The notes under the pieces are model-generated. The model made no database searches, had not been told where the DNA came from, and saw nothing but the letters and a program-made list of their open reading frames with translations. Shown here in pieces: positions 30,180-38,914 of a DNA stretch of 64,000 nucleotides (position 1 is the first letter of the stretch; each line of letters opens with the position of its first letter). The stretch is taken from the NCBI RefSeq assembly GCF_003852425.1, contig NZ_QAJN01000003.1, positions 83,415 to 147,414 of the forward strand. The letters run 5' to 3'. This stretch comes from Paucibacter sp. KBW04 (GTDB lineage: Bacteria > Pseudomonadota > Gammaproteobacteria > Burkholderiales > Burkholderiaceae_C). The translations under genes were made by a program, and so were the position numbers.

Positions 30180-30239
30180 AACAGAATGCACGTGCAGAAG
30201 GCGCTGATGGAGTACCTGCTGCTGGGTCGAATCGGCTGA
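30180..30239 (+). pseudogene. Duplicated 3' end of argF (fragment)
   Basis: Sixty bases encoding NRMHVQKALMEYLLLGRIG and a stop, identical in protein to the end of argF (30017-30076). Ten nucleotide differences fall in nine codons and all are silent. It has no start or upstream coding part, so it is a non-functional fragment, now acting as 3' untranslated sequence ahead of the terminator. Confidence 0.85.
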
Positions 30240-30260
30240 AGCAAGACACTGACCATCGAC

Positions 30261-30293
30261 AGGCCCTGGCGCTCACAGCCCGGGCCTTTTTTT
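30261..30293 (+). terminator. Intrinsic terminator of argD-argF
   Basis: AGGCCC (30261-30266) pairs with GGGCCT (30282-30287), extended by GGC/GCC after a mismatch, followed by a run of seven T. It lies just after the displaced argF 3' copy, consistent with that copy being the original gene end. Confidence 0.8.
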
Positions 30294-30353
30294 CGCCCCT
30301 TCCTAGCGAAAACACTTCAGTCTGCCGTCAGCGATTCATGGCAAGCTGAGGCC

Positions 30354-31097
30354 ATGAAGATTGCACTGATTTCCGACCTGCACGCCAACCGCGAAGCCTT
30401 CACTGCCGTGCTGGAGCATGCACAGAACGCCGGTGTCGACAGCTACGCCCTGCTGGGCGATTTCGTGGGCTATGGCGGCGACCCGAGTTGGGTGGTGGAC
30501 CGGGTGCGTGAGCTGGTCGCACAGGGCGCGGTGGCGGTGATGGGCAACCATGATCTGGCCACCGTCAAAGGCCTGGCGCCCACCATGCGCGAGGAAGCGC
30601 GAGAAGCCGTGGCCTGGACCCATGCGCAGCTGCGGGCAGACCAGCTGGAGTTTCTGGCCCAGCTGCCCATGAGCATCGCCAAGCAAGACCGTTTGTTCGT
30701 GCACGCCAATGCCTATGCCCCGGCGGGTTGGGAGTACATCCAGGGCCGGCTGGAGGCCATGCGCAGCCTGCAAGCCACCGAATGCCGCTACACCTTTTGC
30801 GGCCATATGCATGAGCCCATGCTCTACCACCTCTCGGGCACGGGCAAGGCGGGCGAGTTCACGCCCGCGCCCGGCACGCCCATCCCCTTGCTGCCGAATC
30901 GGCAATGGCTGGTGATTCCGGGCTCCTGCGGCCAGCCGCGCGACGGCAACCCTGCCGCCTGCTACGCCATCTTCGACAGCGAGCGCAGCGAACTGGCCTT
31001 TCAGCGCGTGCCCTACGACATCGAGAGCGCCGCCGCCCGCATCCGCGCCGCCGGCCTGCCCGAGCGCCTGGCTCAGCGCCTGAGCCAGGGCGAGTAA
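30354..31097 (+). CDS. Metallophosphoesterase
   Basis: A 247-residue calcineurin-like phosphoesterase. Metal-binding motifs: DLH (Asp8, His10), LLGDFVGYGGDP, MGNHD, and the later GHMH with a preceding HAN. The arrangement is of the YfcE/DUF2436-like type acting on small phosphodiesters or phosphoproteins. It lies 43 bases upstream of the kinase-USP fusion gene on the same strand, so a phosphatase partnering that kinase is a reasonable but untested idea. Confidence 0.88.
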   Translation: MKIALISDLHANREAFTAVLEHAQNAGVDSYALLGDFVGYGGDPSWVVDRVRELVAQGAVAVMGNHDLATVKGLAPTMREEAREAVAWTHAQLRADQLEFLAQLPMSIAKQDRLFVHANAYAPAGWEYIQGRLEAMRSLQATECRYTFCGHMHEPMLYHLSGTGKAGEFTPAPGTPIPLLPNRQWLVIPGSCGQPRDGNPAACYAIFDSERSELAFQRVPYDIESAAARIRAAGLPERLAQRLSQGE

Positions 31098-31140
31098 GGC
31101 CAGGGCCTCCGCAAAAACCCAAGACCAAGGACAGCACGCA

Positions 31141-32643
31141 ATGGCCAGCACAGGCATCCAGAGCAGCAGCGGTACGCAGAGTTTTGGCGCCTCCCCTGGC
31201 GCCAGCGCCAGCCAAACGCCGGTCGGTACGCTGGAGCCGGGTCTGGTGCTGGACGGTTTTCGCCTGATCGAGCGCCTGCATCAGGGTGGCATGGCCAATC
31301 TCTGGAGCGTGGCCCGGGTCGAGCCGGTGGCGGGCGAGGACTTCCCGCTGATGATGAAGGTGCCGCGCATCAAGGGTGGTGAAGATCCCGCCACCATCGT
31401 CGGCTTTGAGGTCGAGCAGATGCTGATGCCCGCGCTCAAAGGCAGCCATGTTCCGCGCTTCGTGGCGCGCGGTGACTGGACCCGTCAAGCCTATATCGTG
31501 ATGGAGCATATCGAGGGCCAGTCCCTGCGGCCGCGCCTGGACGAAGCCCCCCTGCCCTTGGACGAGGTCATCAAGATCGGCATCCAGGTCGCCAATGCCT
31601 TGCAGGATCTGCATCGCCAGCATGTGGTGCATCTGGACATCAAGCCCAGCAACATCATGCTCAGAGCCAATGGCGAAGTCGTGTTGGTGGACTTCGGTCT
31701 GTCCCGCCACGACCATCTGCCCGATCTGCTGGAAGAAGAGTTCGCCCTGCCCATGGGCACCGGCCCCTATATGTCGCCCGAACAGGTGCAGTTTGTGCGC
31801 AATGACCCGCGCAGCGATCTCTTTGCCCTGGGCGTCATGCTCTACCACCTGGCCACCGGGGAGCGCCCTTTTGGCCAGCCCAACTCGGTGCGCGGCCTGC
31901 GCCGGCGGCTCTATATCGACCCGGTGCCACCACGTGCCATCGACCCCGAGCTGCCACCCTGGTTCCAGGAGGTGGTGTTGCACTGCCTGGAGGTCAAGCC
32001 CGAGCGCCGCTACCAAAGCGCTGCCCAATTGGCCCTGGACCTACAACACCCCGAGGGTGTGGTGCTGACCAAACGGGCCGAACGCATGAACACCAGCAGC
32101 AGCGTGAAGACGCTCAAGCGCTGGTTTTTTGCCCTGGGCGCCGAACCCAGCATCCAGACCAGCACCACCGTGCAGGTGGAACGCAGCCCCATCATCATGG
32201 CGGCGGTGGATACCGAGAACGCCACCCCCGTCCTGCTGGAGCAGCTGCGTGAGGTGGTGCGACGCATGGTGCAGACCGAGCCCGGCGCCCGCCTGGCCTG
32301 CGTCAGCGTGATGAAGACGGCCCGCATCGGCATGGACGAGCTGACCGACAAGGACGGCAAAAGCGTACACGTCAAGCAGCTGATCGCCCTCAAGCACTGG
32401 GCCCGCCCCATCAGCAAGGCCTTGAATCTGGAAGACGGGCGCCTGACCTTCCATGTGCTGGAAGCCCCTGACGCGGCCACCGCCATCATCGACTTCGCCG
32501 CCAAAAACGGGGTCGATCACATCGTCATGGGCGCACGCGGCGCCTCGGCCTTGCGGCGCTATCTGGGCAGCGTCTCGGCCCAGGTGGTGACGCAGTCGGA
32601 GTGCAGCGTGACGGTGGTGAGGGAGTCGGCCAGCGGCACGTAA
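31141..32643 (+). CDS. Serine/threonine protein kinase fused to a C-terminal universal stress (UspA) domain
   Basis: A 500-residue cytoplasmic protein. The Hanks-type kinase domain spans about 40-330: a degenerate glycine loop (HQGGMANLW), Lys73, HLDIKPSN with Asp166 and Asn171 (HLD in place of HRD), DFG at 184-186 and GTGPYMSPEQ. From about 350 to the end is a UspA domain (PIIMAAVDTE...) with the nucleotide-binding pattern MGARGASALRRYLGS. No transmembrane segment separates the two. An ATP-binding stress sensor controlling a kinase is the likely logic. RBS AAGGACAG precedes the ATG. A metallophosphoesterase gene lies just upstream. Confidence 0.92.
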   Translation: MASTGIQSSSGTQSFGASPGASASQTPVGTLEPGLVLDGFRLIERLHQGGMANLWSVARVEPVAGEDFPLMMKVPRIKGGEDPATIVGFEVEQMLMPALKGSHVPRFVARGDWTRQAYIVMEHIEGQSLRPRLDEAPLPLDEVIKIGIQVANALQDLHRQHVVHLDIKPSNIMLRANGEVVLVDFGLSRHDHLPDLLEEEFALPMGTGPYMSPEQVQFVRNDPRSDLFALGVMLYHLATGERPFGQPNSVRGLRRRLYIDPVPPRAIDPELPPWFQEVVLHCLEVKPERRYQSAAQLALDLQHPEGVVLTKRAERMNTSSSVKTLKRWFFALGAEPSIQTSTTVQVERSPIIMAAVDTENATPVLLEQLREVVRRMVQTEPGARLACVSVMKTARIGMDELTDKDGKSVHVKQLIALKHWARPISKALNLEDGRLTFHVLEAPDAATAIIDFAAKNGVDHIVMGARGASALRRYLGSVSAQVVTQSECSVTVVRESASGT

Positions 32644-32652
32644 ACTGCCGCC

Positions 32653-32991
32653 ATGCCCGAACTGAAATCCAACCCCTGCATCAGCTGCGGCGCCTGCTGC
32701 GCCAGCTATACCGTGGACTTTGCTCGTCAGGAATTGCAAAGCGAAGGAGGCTGCGTGCCCGACGGCCTGGCGGTGGAGCTGAACGACAGCCTGGCCCGTA
32801 TGCGCGGCACCGATCACGCGCGGCCACGCTGCGCCGCCCTGGTGGGCAAGGTGGGCGAGCAGGCCTCCTGCGGCATTTACGAATGGCGGCCGGCGCCCTG
32901 CCGCGAGTTCGGCCTGCGTGCGCCCATGGGCTTGGGCGACGATGCCTGCAGCCGTGCGCGGGCGCGGCACGGCCTGCCGCCCTTGAACTGA
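32653..32991 (+). CDS. YkgJ family cysteine cluster protein
   Basis: A 112-residue protein of the YkgJ/UPF0153 zinc- or iron-chelating family. Cysteines are arranged as PCISCGACCASY near the N-terminus and RCAAL...ASCGIYEWRPAPCREF toward the C-terminus. The family is predicted to bind a metal or Fe-S cluster; function unknown. It begins 9 bases after the kinase gene and may be co-transcribed. Confidence 0.88.
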   Translation: MPELKSNPCISCGACCASYTVDFARQELQSEGGCVPDGLAVELNDSLARMRGTDHARPRCAALVGKVGEQASCGIYEWRPAPCREFGLRAPMGLGDDACSRARARHGLPPLN

Positions 32992-32997
32992 ACAAGC

Positions 32998-34197
32998 TCA
33001 ACGCATGCGGGTGCGTTGCTGTGCATTCAGCCAATCCAGCTTGGCCGAGTAGGTGGCGCGATCCTTGTTGGTATTGCTGTTGTCCACCGCCATGCCCATT
33101 TGCTTGCGTGCGGCGCTCAAATCACCCAGTCCGTAACTGGCCAAGGCGGCCCAGAAGTGGAACTCGGGCACATAGGCGGAGCGGGCGATTTCTTTATCGA
33201 AGTACTCCTTGGCCGATTTGAAATCGGCCGCATGCATGGCCAAGACGCCCAGATCGAAATAGCGGTAAGGCGGATAGGGCTGCAGCTCCTTGAGCCTGGC
33301 CAGCAGGGTTTCGCTCTCGGCGGATCGCCCCAGGTCTCTGAGGATCAGGGCCAGATTGGACATGGCCTGCGCATTTGCCGGCTCCTGGGCCAAGACATAA
33401 CGCAGCGGTGCCTCGGCCTCGGCCGCGTGGCCAGCGCGGCGGTAAAGCACGGCCAGCGTGTTGTAAGCAGCCAGCAGCTTGGGTTCTTGCACCAAGGCTT
33501 CGCGCACCCAGGCATAGGCCTCGTCCAGTTCGCCGGCCAGCATGGTTTCGGCCGCCCGGTTATTGAGGTACATGGCCAGGATGCTGCTCTCCTCGATCAC
33601 CCGGTTGCGCTGAAAGCGACGCTCCTCGGCGGGCACAAAATCGACGGTCAGCAGATCGGGATCGCCAACCACATTGCGCTGATCCATCATGCGCCGACCC
33701 AGGCTCAGATTCACATGACCGCTGAGCACAAACACGCCCTCGCTGCGGGTCCAGAACTCATCCACATAGACGCTTTGGTAGCGCAAGGGCAGATCCAGAT
33801 GTTTGGCGAAGGCCGCCGTCATGATGACCAGGGACAGGCAGTTGCCCTGCCTGGCATCAAAGGCCTCGCTGGCATTGCGGGTCATGCTGGACTCGTACTC
33901 CAGGCGCAATTCCTGCTTGTTGTAGAGCGCGTCCAACAAACCCTGGCGGGCCCCCTTGCTGCGCAGCTGGCCCACAATGTCTTGGTCCACATACTTGAGC
34001 ATCTGCGGGCTCAGGGCAAAGACGCGGCTGACGTCCACCGCTTGCTTGGGTGCTTTGAACAAGCTGTCATGCAAAAAAGCTTGCTGCACCGGCGCCTTCG
34101 GCGGCGGGGGCGCCGAGGCACAGCCAGTCAAGAGGCCGGCGCAGACGCTGGCCAAGGCGAGCAAAAAAGGAGCAAGGAATGCACGCGAGGGCTTCAT
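32998..34197 (-). CDS. Transglutaminase-like/TPR lipoprotein
   Basis: A 399-residue predicted lipoprotein. The N-terminal signal ends in the lipobox LLTGCAS, lipidation at Cys26, followed by a Pro-rich linker. Residues ~60-200 contain a transglutaminase-like core (GNCLSLVIMTAAFAKHLDLP, then GHVNLSLG as the Cys and His positions). The C-terminal half is TPR repeats (YNTLAVLYRRAGHAAEAEAPL, SNLALILRDLGRSAESETLL and others). ATG at 34197 is supported by AAGGAG 5 bases upstream; a start 13 codons earlier is less likely. It faces the cell envelope; enzymatic activity is unproven. Confidence 0.85.
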   Translation of the reverse strand: MKPSRAFLAPFLLALASVCAGLLTGCASAPPPPKAPVQQAFLHDSLFKAPKQAVDVSRVFALSPQMLKYVDQDIVGQLRSKGARQGLLDALYNKQELRLEYESSMTRNASEAFDARQGNCLSLVIMTAAFAKHLDLPLRYQSVYVDEFWTRSEGVFVLSGHVNLSLGRRMMDQRNVVGDPDLLTVDFVPAEERRFQRNRVIEESSILAMYLNNRAAETMLAGELDEAYAWVREALVQEPKLLAAYNTLAVLYRRAGHAAEAEAPLRYVLAQEPANAQAMSNLALILRDLGRSAESETLLARLKELQPYPPYRYFDLGVLAMHAADFKSAKEYFDKEIARSAYVPEFHFWAALASYGLGDLSAARKQMGMAVDNSNTNKDRATYSAKLDWLNAQQRTRMR

Positions 34198-34317
34198 GGC
34201 GACTCCTTGAAAAGGCGCTTGAAAACGCTTGAACACAAGCCTCTTGATCCTAGCCCAAACCCCTGTTTTTGACAGCGCCGTGACAAGGTCGCCGCCAGGC
34301 CCAGCTAAAGATTGGCT

Positions 34318-37068
34318 TCAGTTCTCCACAAACACGAGGGCGCTGCGCGCCGGCAGCTCGAAGCGCCCGCTGCTCGCCTCATAACGCGCCGAGGCCGCAG
34401 GCCGCCGGTCGGCCGCCGATGGGGCCAGATGCACGGGGTGGAGCAGATAGGCCCGCCCCCGTTCCTCGGGCAAGACCAGGGTCTGCGGGCTAACTGCCGC
34501 ATTGATGAAGTAAAGCAAGCGTTTGAAGCCTGCGCCGGCCTCGCCCTGGCCGTCCAGCCTGGCCACCATCACCCTGGGGTTTTGCGTCGGGCCGGTGTTG
34601 AGAAAGCGCAGACGCTGACCGACCGCCTCGGCGCTGGCCAGGCGGAACAGGCTGGAGCTGGCCCGTATGCGCAGCAGGTCGCGAAAGGCGTCTCGTGTCC
34701 AGGCAATGTCTTGCGGGCGCGGCTTGACGATCTTGGCCTCGCGCAGCAGGGGCGCCATCAAAGAGTACTGCGCCTCGTTGTCGGCACGCGGTGGCAGGCC
34801 AGCAGCAAAGCCGTTGTCGCGGTAAGTCCAGTCCAGGCGATTGAACCAGTCACCCGAGTCATAGCTATTCCGGTCCAAAGACTTGGAGCGCAAGACATCC
34901 ACCCCGGCATGGAAGTAGGCCACGCCCTGGCTGAAGGCCGTCAGCGCCAGGCCCAGCACCTGCACCCGGGCGCGCTCTTCGGCACTGGTGCTGGGCGGCA
35001 GCTTGAAGACATTGATATCGAACAGGGTCTGGTTGTCGTGGTTCTCCACATAATTCACCACCTCACCGGGCTGAGACACATAGCCGGCCGGTTGATCGCC
35101 GTAGGCGATGTCCTGCAGGCGGACTTGGCGACCTTGGGCATCTTCCATCACATAGTCGCGCAAGGAGCCGGCCAGGCCTACACGAATCAGATCGGCCGTG
35201 GGCAGCAAGCTGCCGCCTTCCAATCCGTTCAACCAGCCTTGCTTGCGAATCAGATCCAGCCCCGAGTCGCCCGCGTTGCCCCCTCGCGCCGCATCGCGCC
35301 CCCGGTCGCTGAAGGTGGCGATGCCCGAACCATTCAACGAGAGCTGGGAGGCTTGCACAAAGCGGGCGCCATTGGCCACCTCGCCGAAGTTCCAGCCCTC
35401 GCCCATCAGCTGAATCTCGCGACCCAAGCTCTGGCGCAAGCGCGCCTGCAAGGCCTCCATCACCGCACGCGGCTGGTGGGCCATCAGATCAAAGCGGAAG
35501 GAGTCGATGCCGTACTCGCGCGCCCACAGCAGCACCGAGTCGCTCATCAGCTTGGCCATCATGCGATGTTCGGTGGCGGTATTGGCGCAGCAGGTGGAAT
35601 GCTCCACCGCCCCCTTTGCATCCAGGCGCTGGTAGTAGCCGGGCACGATGCGGTCCAGCACCGAGCGCGCATCCTGGCCGGCGGCGGAGGTGTGGTTGTA
35701 GACCACGTCCATGCCCACCCGCAGGCCGGCCTGGTGCAGGGCCTGCACCATTTGGCGGAACTCCAGCACCCGGCGCTCGCCCTGCGCCGCGTCGCTGGCG
35801 TAACTACCTTCGGGCGCGCTGTAGTGCCAGGGGTCGTAACCCCAGTTGAAACAGTCCTCACCCGCCAAGGCCATCACGGCCGCCTGCTGGGCCGGGCTGT
35901 CCGGCGCGGCCTTGGGGACGCGTGGGGTCTTGCAGCCCCGCTCGGGAATGGTGGCGATATCGAACACCGGCAGCAGATGCACATCCGTCAGCCCCGCCTG
36001 GGCCAGGGCACGCAGATGCCGCATGCCGCGCGACTCGGGCTGGGTGAAGGCCAGGTATTTGCCGCGCAGGGCAGCGGGCACCGAGGCATCGCCAACCGAG
36101 AAGTCGCGCACATGCAACTCGTACACCGACATCTCGCTCGCTGAGCGCAGCGGCGCCGGGCGGGCTTGCAGGGAAGCAGCCCAGCCCGGGGGCTTGAGCC
36201 GAGGCTCATCCAGCTCGGCAATCAGGCTGCGCTGCGAATTCGCGCCTAAGCTAACGGAGTAAGGGTCGGTGACCCGGTTCAAGACCAGGCCCAGGCCCGG
36301 CACCCAGACCTGCACGGCGTAGCGGTAATAGGCCGCGCCCGGCACGGCTGCCGTGGCCGTCCAGGAGCCGCTGGCCGCCTGCCACTGCATGGGCAGGCTG
36401 GCCAGGGCGGGCGTCTTGTCGCCCTGGGCATAAAGGCAAACATGGACCGACTGGGCCGTGGGGGCCCAGAGGCGAAAGCGCGCTGAACTTGCTTGGCCAC
36501 CGGGCAGGCGCACGCCCCAATCGTTCATGGCCTCGGCCGCGTCGGCATAGGCATCGTCCAAGGCGCCCGGGGTTTGCAAGGCGCTGAAGGCCTGCACCGC
36601 ACCGGACGCGTTTTCTCGCACCAAGAGCACTTGGCCCTTGAGCAAGGCGGGCAGCTTGGCCACATCCGCGTCAGCCAGGCGCAGCCGCGCGCCGGGGGCG
36701 ATGAACTTGAAGCGCTCGCCCAGGGCGGCGGGCAAGGGCTGCGTATCGGGCATCAAAGCCAAGGCCAGCTCCGCACCGTCGACCCGCCCGCCCAGCGTCA
36801 GACTCAGCTGGCCTCGGGATGAGGCGTAAAGCATGTAGCGTGGCGTTTGAGGCTCGTTGGGCCGGGCCTCGCCAGGCCACTGGATGCGCTGGCGATCCAG
36901 CCAGTAGGCCCGAGCTTCGGTAGACGCCTGAGCAGCGGCTTGCAAAAGCTGGCTGGGCGGGCCGTCGCAAAGCGCGGCCAAGTCAGTGGCCGAGGCCCCT
37001 GCTGCCCACAACCAAACTGACGCCAGCACGGCCATGCGTGGCCAAACCTTGATGCGCAAAATTCTCAT
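34318..37068 (-). CDS. pulA: Exported pullulanase-type alpha-1,6-glucosidase (GH13)
   Basis: A 916-residue debranching enzyme hydrolysing alpha-1,6 links in pullulan or branched maltodextrins. The ATG at 37068 gives a signal peptide (MRILRIKVWPRMAVLASVWL... ending ASA). An N-terminal region and CBM48-like domain (FRLWAPTAQSVHVCLYAQG) precede the GH13 barrel with FNWGYDPWHYSAPEGSYA, MDVVYNHT, nucleophile Asp527 in FRFDLMAHQ, acid/base Glu557 in GEGWNFGE and Asp678 in ENHDNQT. YNWGYDP-type sequence is the pullulanase hallmark. It is divergent from the next GH13 gene; two operator-like palindromes lie between them. Symbol by family resemblance. Confidence 0.9.
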   Translation of the reverse strand: MRILRIKVWPRMAVLASVWLWAAGASATDLAALCDGPPSQLLQAAAQASTEARAYWLDRQRIQWPGEARPNEPQTPRYMLYASSRGQLSLTLGGRVDGAELALALMPDTQPLPAALGERFKFIAPGARLRLADADVAKLPALLKGQVLLVRENASGAVQAFSALQTPGALDDAYADAAEAMNDWGVRLPGGQASSARFRLWAPTAQSVHVCLYAQGDKTPALASLPMQWQAASGSWTATAAVPGAAYYRYAVQVWVPGLGLVLNRVTDPYSVSLGANSQRSLIAELDEPRLKPPGWAASLQARPAPLRSASEMSVYELHVRDFSVGDASVPAALRGKYLAFTQPESRGMRHLRALAQAGLTDVHLLPVFDIATIPERGCKTPRVPKAAPDSPAQQAAVMALAGEDCFNWGYDPWHYSAPEGSYASDAAQGERRVLEFRQMVQALHQAGLRVGMDVVYNHTSAAGQDARSVLDRIVPGYYQRLDAKGAVEHSTCCANTATEHRMMAKLMSDSVLLWAREYGIDSFRFDLMAHQPRAVMEALQARLRQSLGREIQLMGEGWNFGEVANGARFVQASQLSLNGSGIATFSDRGRDAARGGNAGDSGLDLIRKQGWLNGLEGGSLLPTADLIRVGLAGSLRDYVMEDAQGRQVRLQDIAYGDQPAGYVSQPGEVVNYVENHDNQTLFDINVFKLPPSTSAEERARVQVLGLALTAFSQGVAYFHAGVDVLRSKSLDRNSYDSGDWFNRLDWTYRDNGFAAGLPPRADNEAQYSLMAPLLREAKIVKPRPQDIAWTRDAFRDLLRIRASSSLFRLASAEAVGQRLRFLNTGPTQNPRVMVARLDGQGEAGAGFKRLLYFINAAVSPQTLVLPEERGRAYLLHPVHLAPSAADRRPAASARYEASSGRFELPARSALVFVEN

Positions 37069-37147
37069 CAGCCCATCTCCCCTCATTGTTTTTGCCCCTG
37101 CCCCGGCGGCCCGGGGATAAACCATGAGCGCAGCCCGCAAGGCGCGA

Positions 37148-37176
37148 ATAAAGTAGCAAAACTACATACACTTCAA
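37148..37176 (-). promoter_or_regulatory. Putative pulA promoter with operator-like palindrome
   Basis: AGTAGC-AAA-ACTACA (37152-37166) has the GTAG-N5-CTAC core also seen upstream of glgP. It lies in the 17-bp spacer between TTGAAG (37176-37171) and CTTTAT (37153-37148) on the minus strand. The -10 is weak, so the promoter call is tentative. Confidence 0.45.
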
Positions 37177-37238
37177 ATCAGACGCAGCATCAGATCACAA
37201 TTACCAATCAATGAGTATCTGGAGTCTTACGCAGTATC

Positions 37239-37253
37239 GGTAATTTAGCTACA
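37239..37253 (+). promoter_or_regulatory. Weak operator-like site upstream of the GH13 genes
   Basis: GGTAAT-TTA-GCTACA is a degenerate version of TGTAGT-N3-ACTACA. It overlaps a possible promoter with TTACGC at 37227 and TACAAC at 37250, 17 bp apart, reading toward the GH13 gene at 37304. Confidence 0.3.
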
Positions 37254-37303
37254 ACACCTCGACGGGTCAGGCAAAGACGGCCGACCCTCGCACAAGGATT
37301 GCC

Positions 37304-38914
37304 ATGCCCGCATTCACCTCCCTTCGCGCCCCGCTTCTGAGCACCCTACTTAGCACCCTGCTAGCGACCGGGCTGGTCTGCGCCCAGCCCCTGCCCGATC
37401 TCAGCCCGGTGCCGGCCCGCCCACAAGCCAGCCAACTCAAGCCGGGCTGGCAGCAAGGCCCCTTCATGGAGATTTTTGTGCGCGGCTATCAGGACAGCGA
37501 TGGCGACGGCATCGGTGATCTGCGCGGCCTCACCCAGCGCCTGGACTATTTGAAAGAGCTGGGCATACGCGGCATCTGGCTGATGCCCATCATGCCCAGC
37601 GCCGACCATGACCACGGCTATGCCACGACGGACTATCGCGCCATCGAGCCCCAGTACGGCAGCATGGCGGACTTTGAAGAATTCCTGCGCCAGGCCCACA
37701 AGCGCGGCATCGGCGTCATCATCGACTACGTCATCAACCACAGCGCGGCCGCCCATCCCTTGTTCCAACTCGCCGCCGCCGACAAGCAAAGCCCCTGGCG
37801 CGATTGGTATGTCTGGGCCCAGCCCGCGCCCAGCGGCTGGGACATCTGGGGCAAGAACCCCTGGTACCCCTCCGCCCTGGGCGAGAGCTACTTCGCCACC
37901 TTCGGCCCGCATATGCCGGACTTCAATCTGCGCAACCAGTCCGTCGTCGACTACCACCGCAGCAGCATGCGCTTCTGGCTCAACAAAGGCCTGGACGGCT
38001 TCCGCCTCGACGCCGTGCCTCATCTGGTGGAAAACAGCGCCCAGGACTGGAATGACCAGCCCGAAAGCCGCCGCCTGACCCGCGACTTCCAGCGCCTGAT
38101 CAAGGCCTACCCGGAGCGCACGGTGGTCTGCGAGGCCACGGCAAGCCCGATCGCCTACGCCGCGCCCGAGGTCTGCGGCAGCGCTTTTGCCTTTGGCCTG
38201 CAGTACGAGGTGATCAAGGCCGCGCGGGGCGAGCCCCAGGCGATTCAAGCCGTGGCGGATTACTTCAAGACCGCCCCCCCCAGCATGGCCACCATGCTGG
38301 CCAACCACGACATCTTCGCCGGCCAGCGCATCTGGGATCAGTTGCAGGACACCGGCGAGCAAGCCAGCGCCCGCTACCAACTAGCCGCCGCCACCTATCT
38401 GCTGCAGCCCGGCATTCCCTATCTTTACTACGGTGAAGAAATCGGCATGGCCGGAGTCGCGGGACTGGAGGGAGACGAGCCGCTGCGCGCACCGATGAGC
38501 TGGGTGCCCGATGGCGAGCCCGGTGGCTTCAGCAGCGTCGGCAGCGCCACGCCCTTCCGCCCCTTGGCCCCCAATCGCAGCACGCATAACGTGCAAAGCC
38601 AGCTGCGCGATCCGGCGTCCTTGCTGAACTTCTACAAAGCCTTGCTGAAGCTGCGCCTGCAGCACCCGGCCCTGCAGCGTGGCCGCTACGAGTCTGTCGG
38701 AGTCGAGGGTCAGGTCCTGCGCTTTGTGCGCCGCCAGGGCCAAGATCGCTTGCTGATCGCCATCAACTACGGCGAGGGCAGCGCCAGCCTCACCCAAGCA
38801 CAAGGCCTGAAGCGCCTGTTCCCGCGCGCTTCGCAAAACAAGGCCCTTGCTTCAGACGAGCTGGCAGCACTGTCCGTCAACGTCTTTCGCCTCAAGCCCG
38901 CCCACAAACCATGA
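37304..38914 (+). CDS. Exported GH13 alpha-glucosidase/alpha-amylase family enzyme
   Basis: A 536-residue glycoside hydrolase with a signal peptide (ending near VCAQP), so probably periplasmic. GH13 regions: GIWLMPIMPSADHDHGYATTDY, DYVINHS, nucleophile Asp236 in GFRLDAVPH, acid/base Glu277 in VVCEATAS and transition-state Asp336 in ANHD. The QDSDGDGIGDLRGLTQRLDYL segment is typical of alpha-glucosidase-like subfamilies with a calcium site. It likely releases glucose or short malto-oligosaccharides from dextrins before MalEFG import. It overlaps the next GH13 gene by 4 bases (ATGA). Confidence 0.9.
   Translation: MPAFTSLRAPLLSTLLSTLLATGLVCAQPLPDLSPVPARPQASQLKPGWQQGPFMEIFVRGYQDSDGDGIGDLRGLTQRLDYLKELGIRGIWLMPIMPSADHDHGYATTDYRAIEPQYGSMADFEEFLRQAHKRGIGVIIDYVINHSAAAHPLFQLAAADKQSPWRDWYVWAQPAPSGWDIWGKNPWYPSALGESYFATFGPHMPDFNLRNQSVVDYHRSSMRFWLNKGLDGFRLDAVPHLVENSAQDWNDQPESRRLTRDFQRLIKAYPERTVVCEATASPIAYAAPEVCGSAFAFGLQYEVIKAARGEPQAIQAVADYFKTAPPSMATMLANHDIFAGQRIWDQLQDTGEQASARYQLAAATYLLQPGIPYLYYGEEIGMAGVAGLEGDEPLRAPMSWVPDGEPGGFSSVGSATPFRPLAPNRSTHNVQSQLRDPASLLNFYKALLKLRLQHPALQRGRYESVGVEGQVLRFVRRQGQDRLLIAINYGEGSASLTQAQGLKRLFPRASQNKALASDELAALSVNVFRLKPAHKP

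Noticed and set aside
34312..36144. A 610-codon frame antisense to pulA
   Set aside because: Product of high GC codon bias opposite a clearly conserved GH13 gene; composition is Gly/Ala/His/Gln-rich with no motif.
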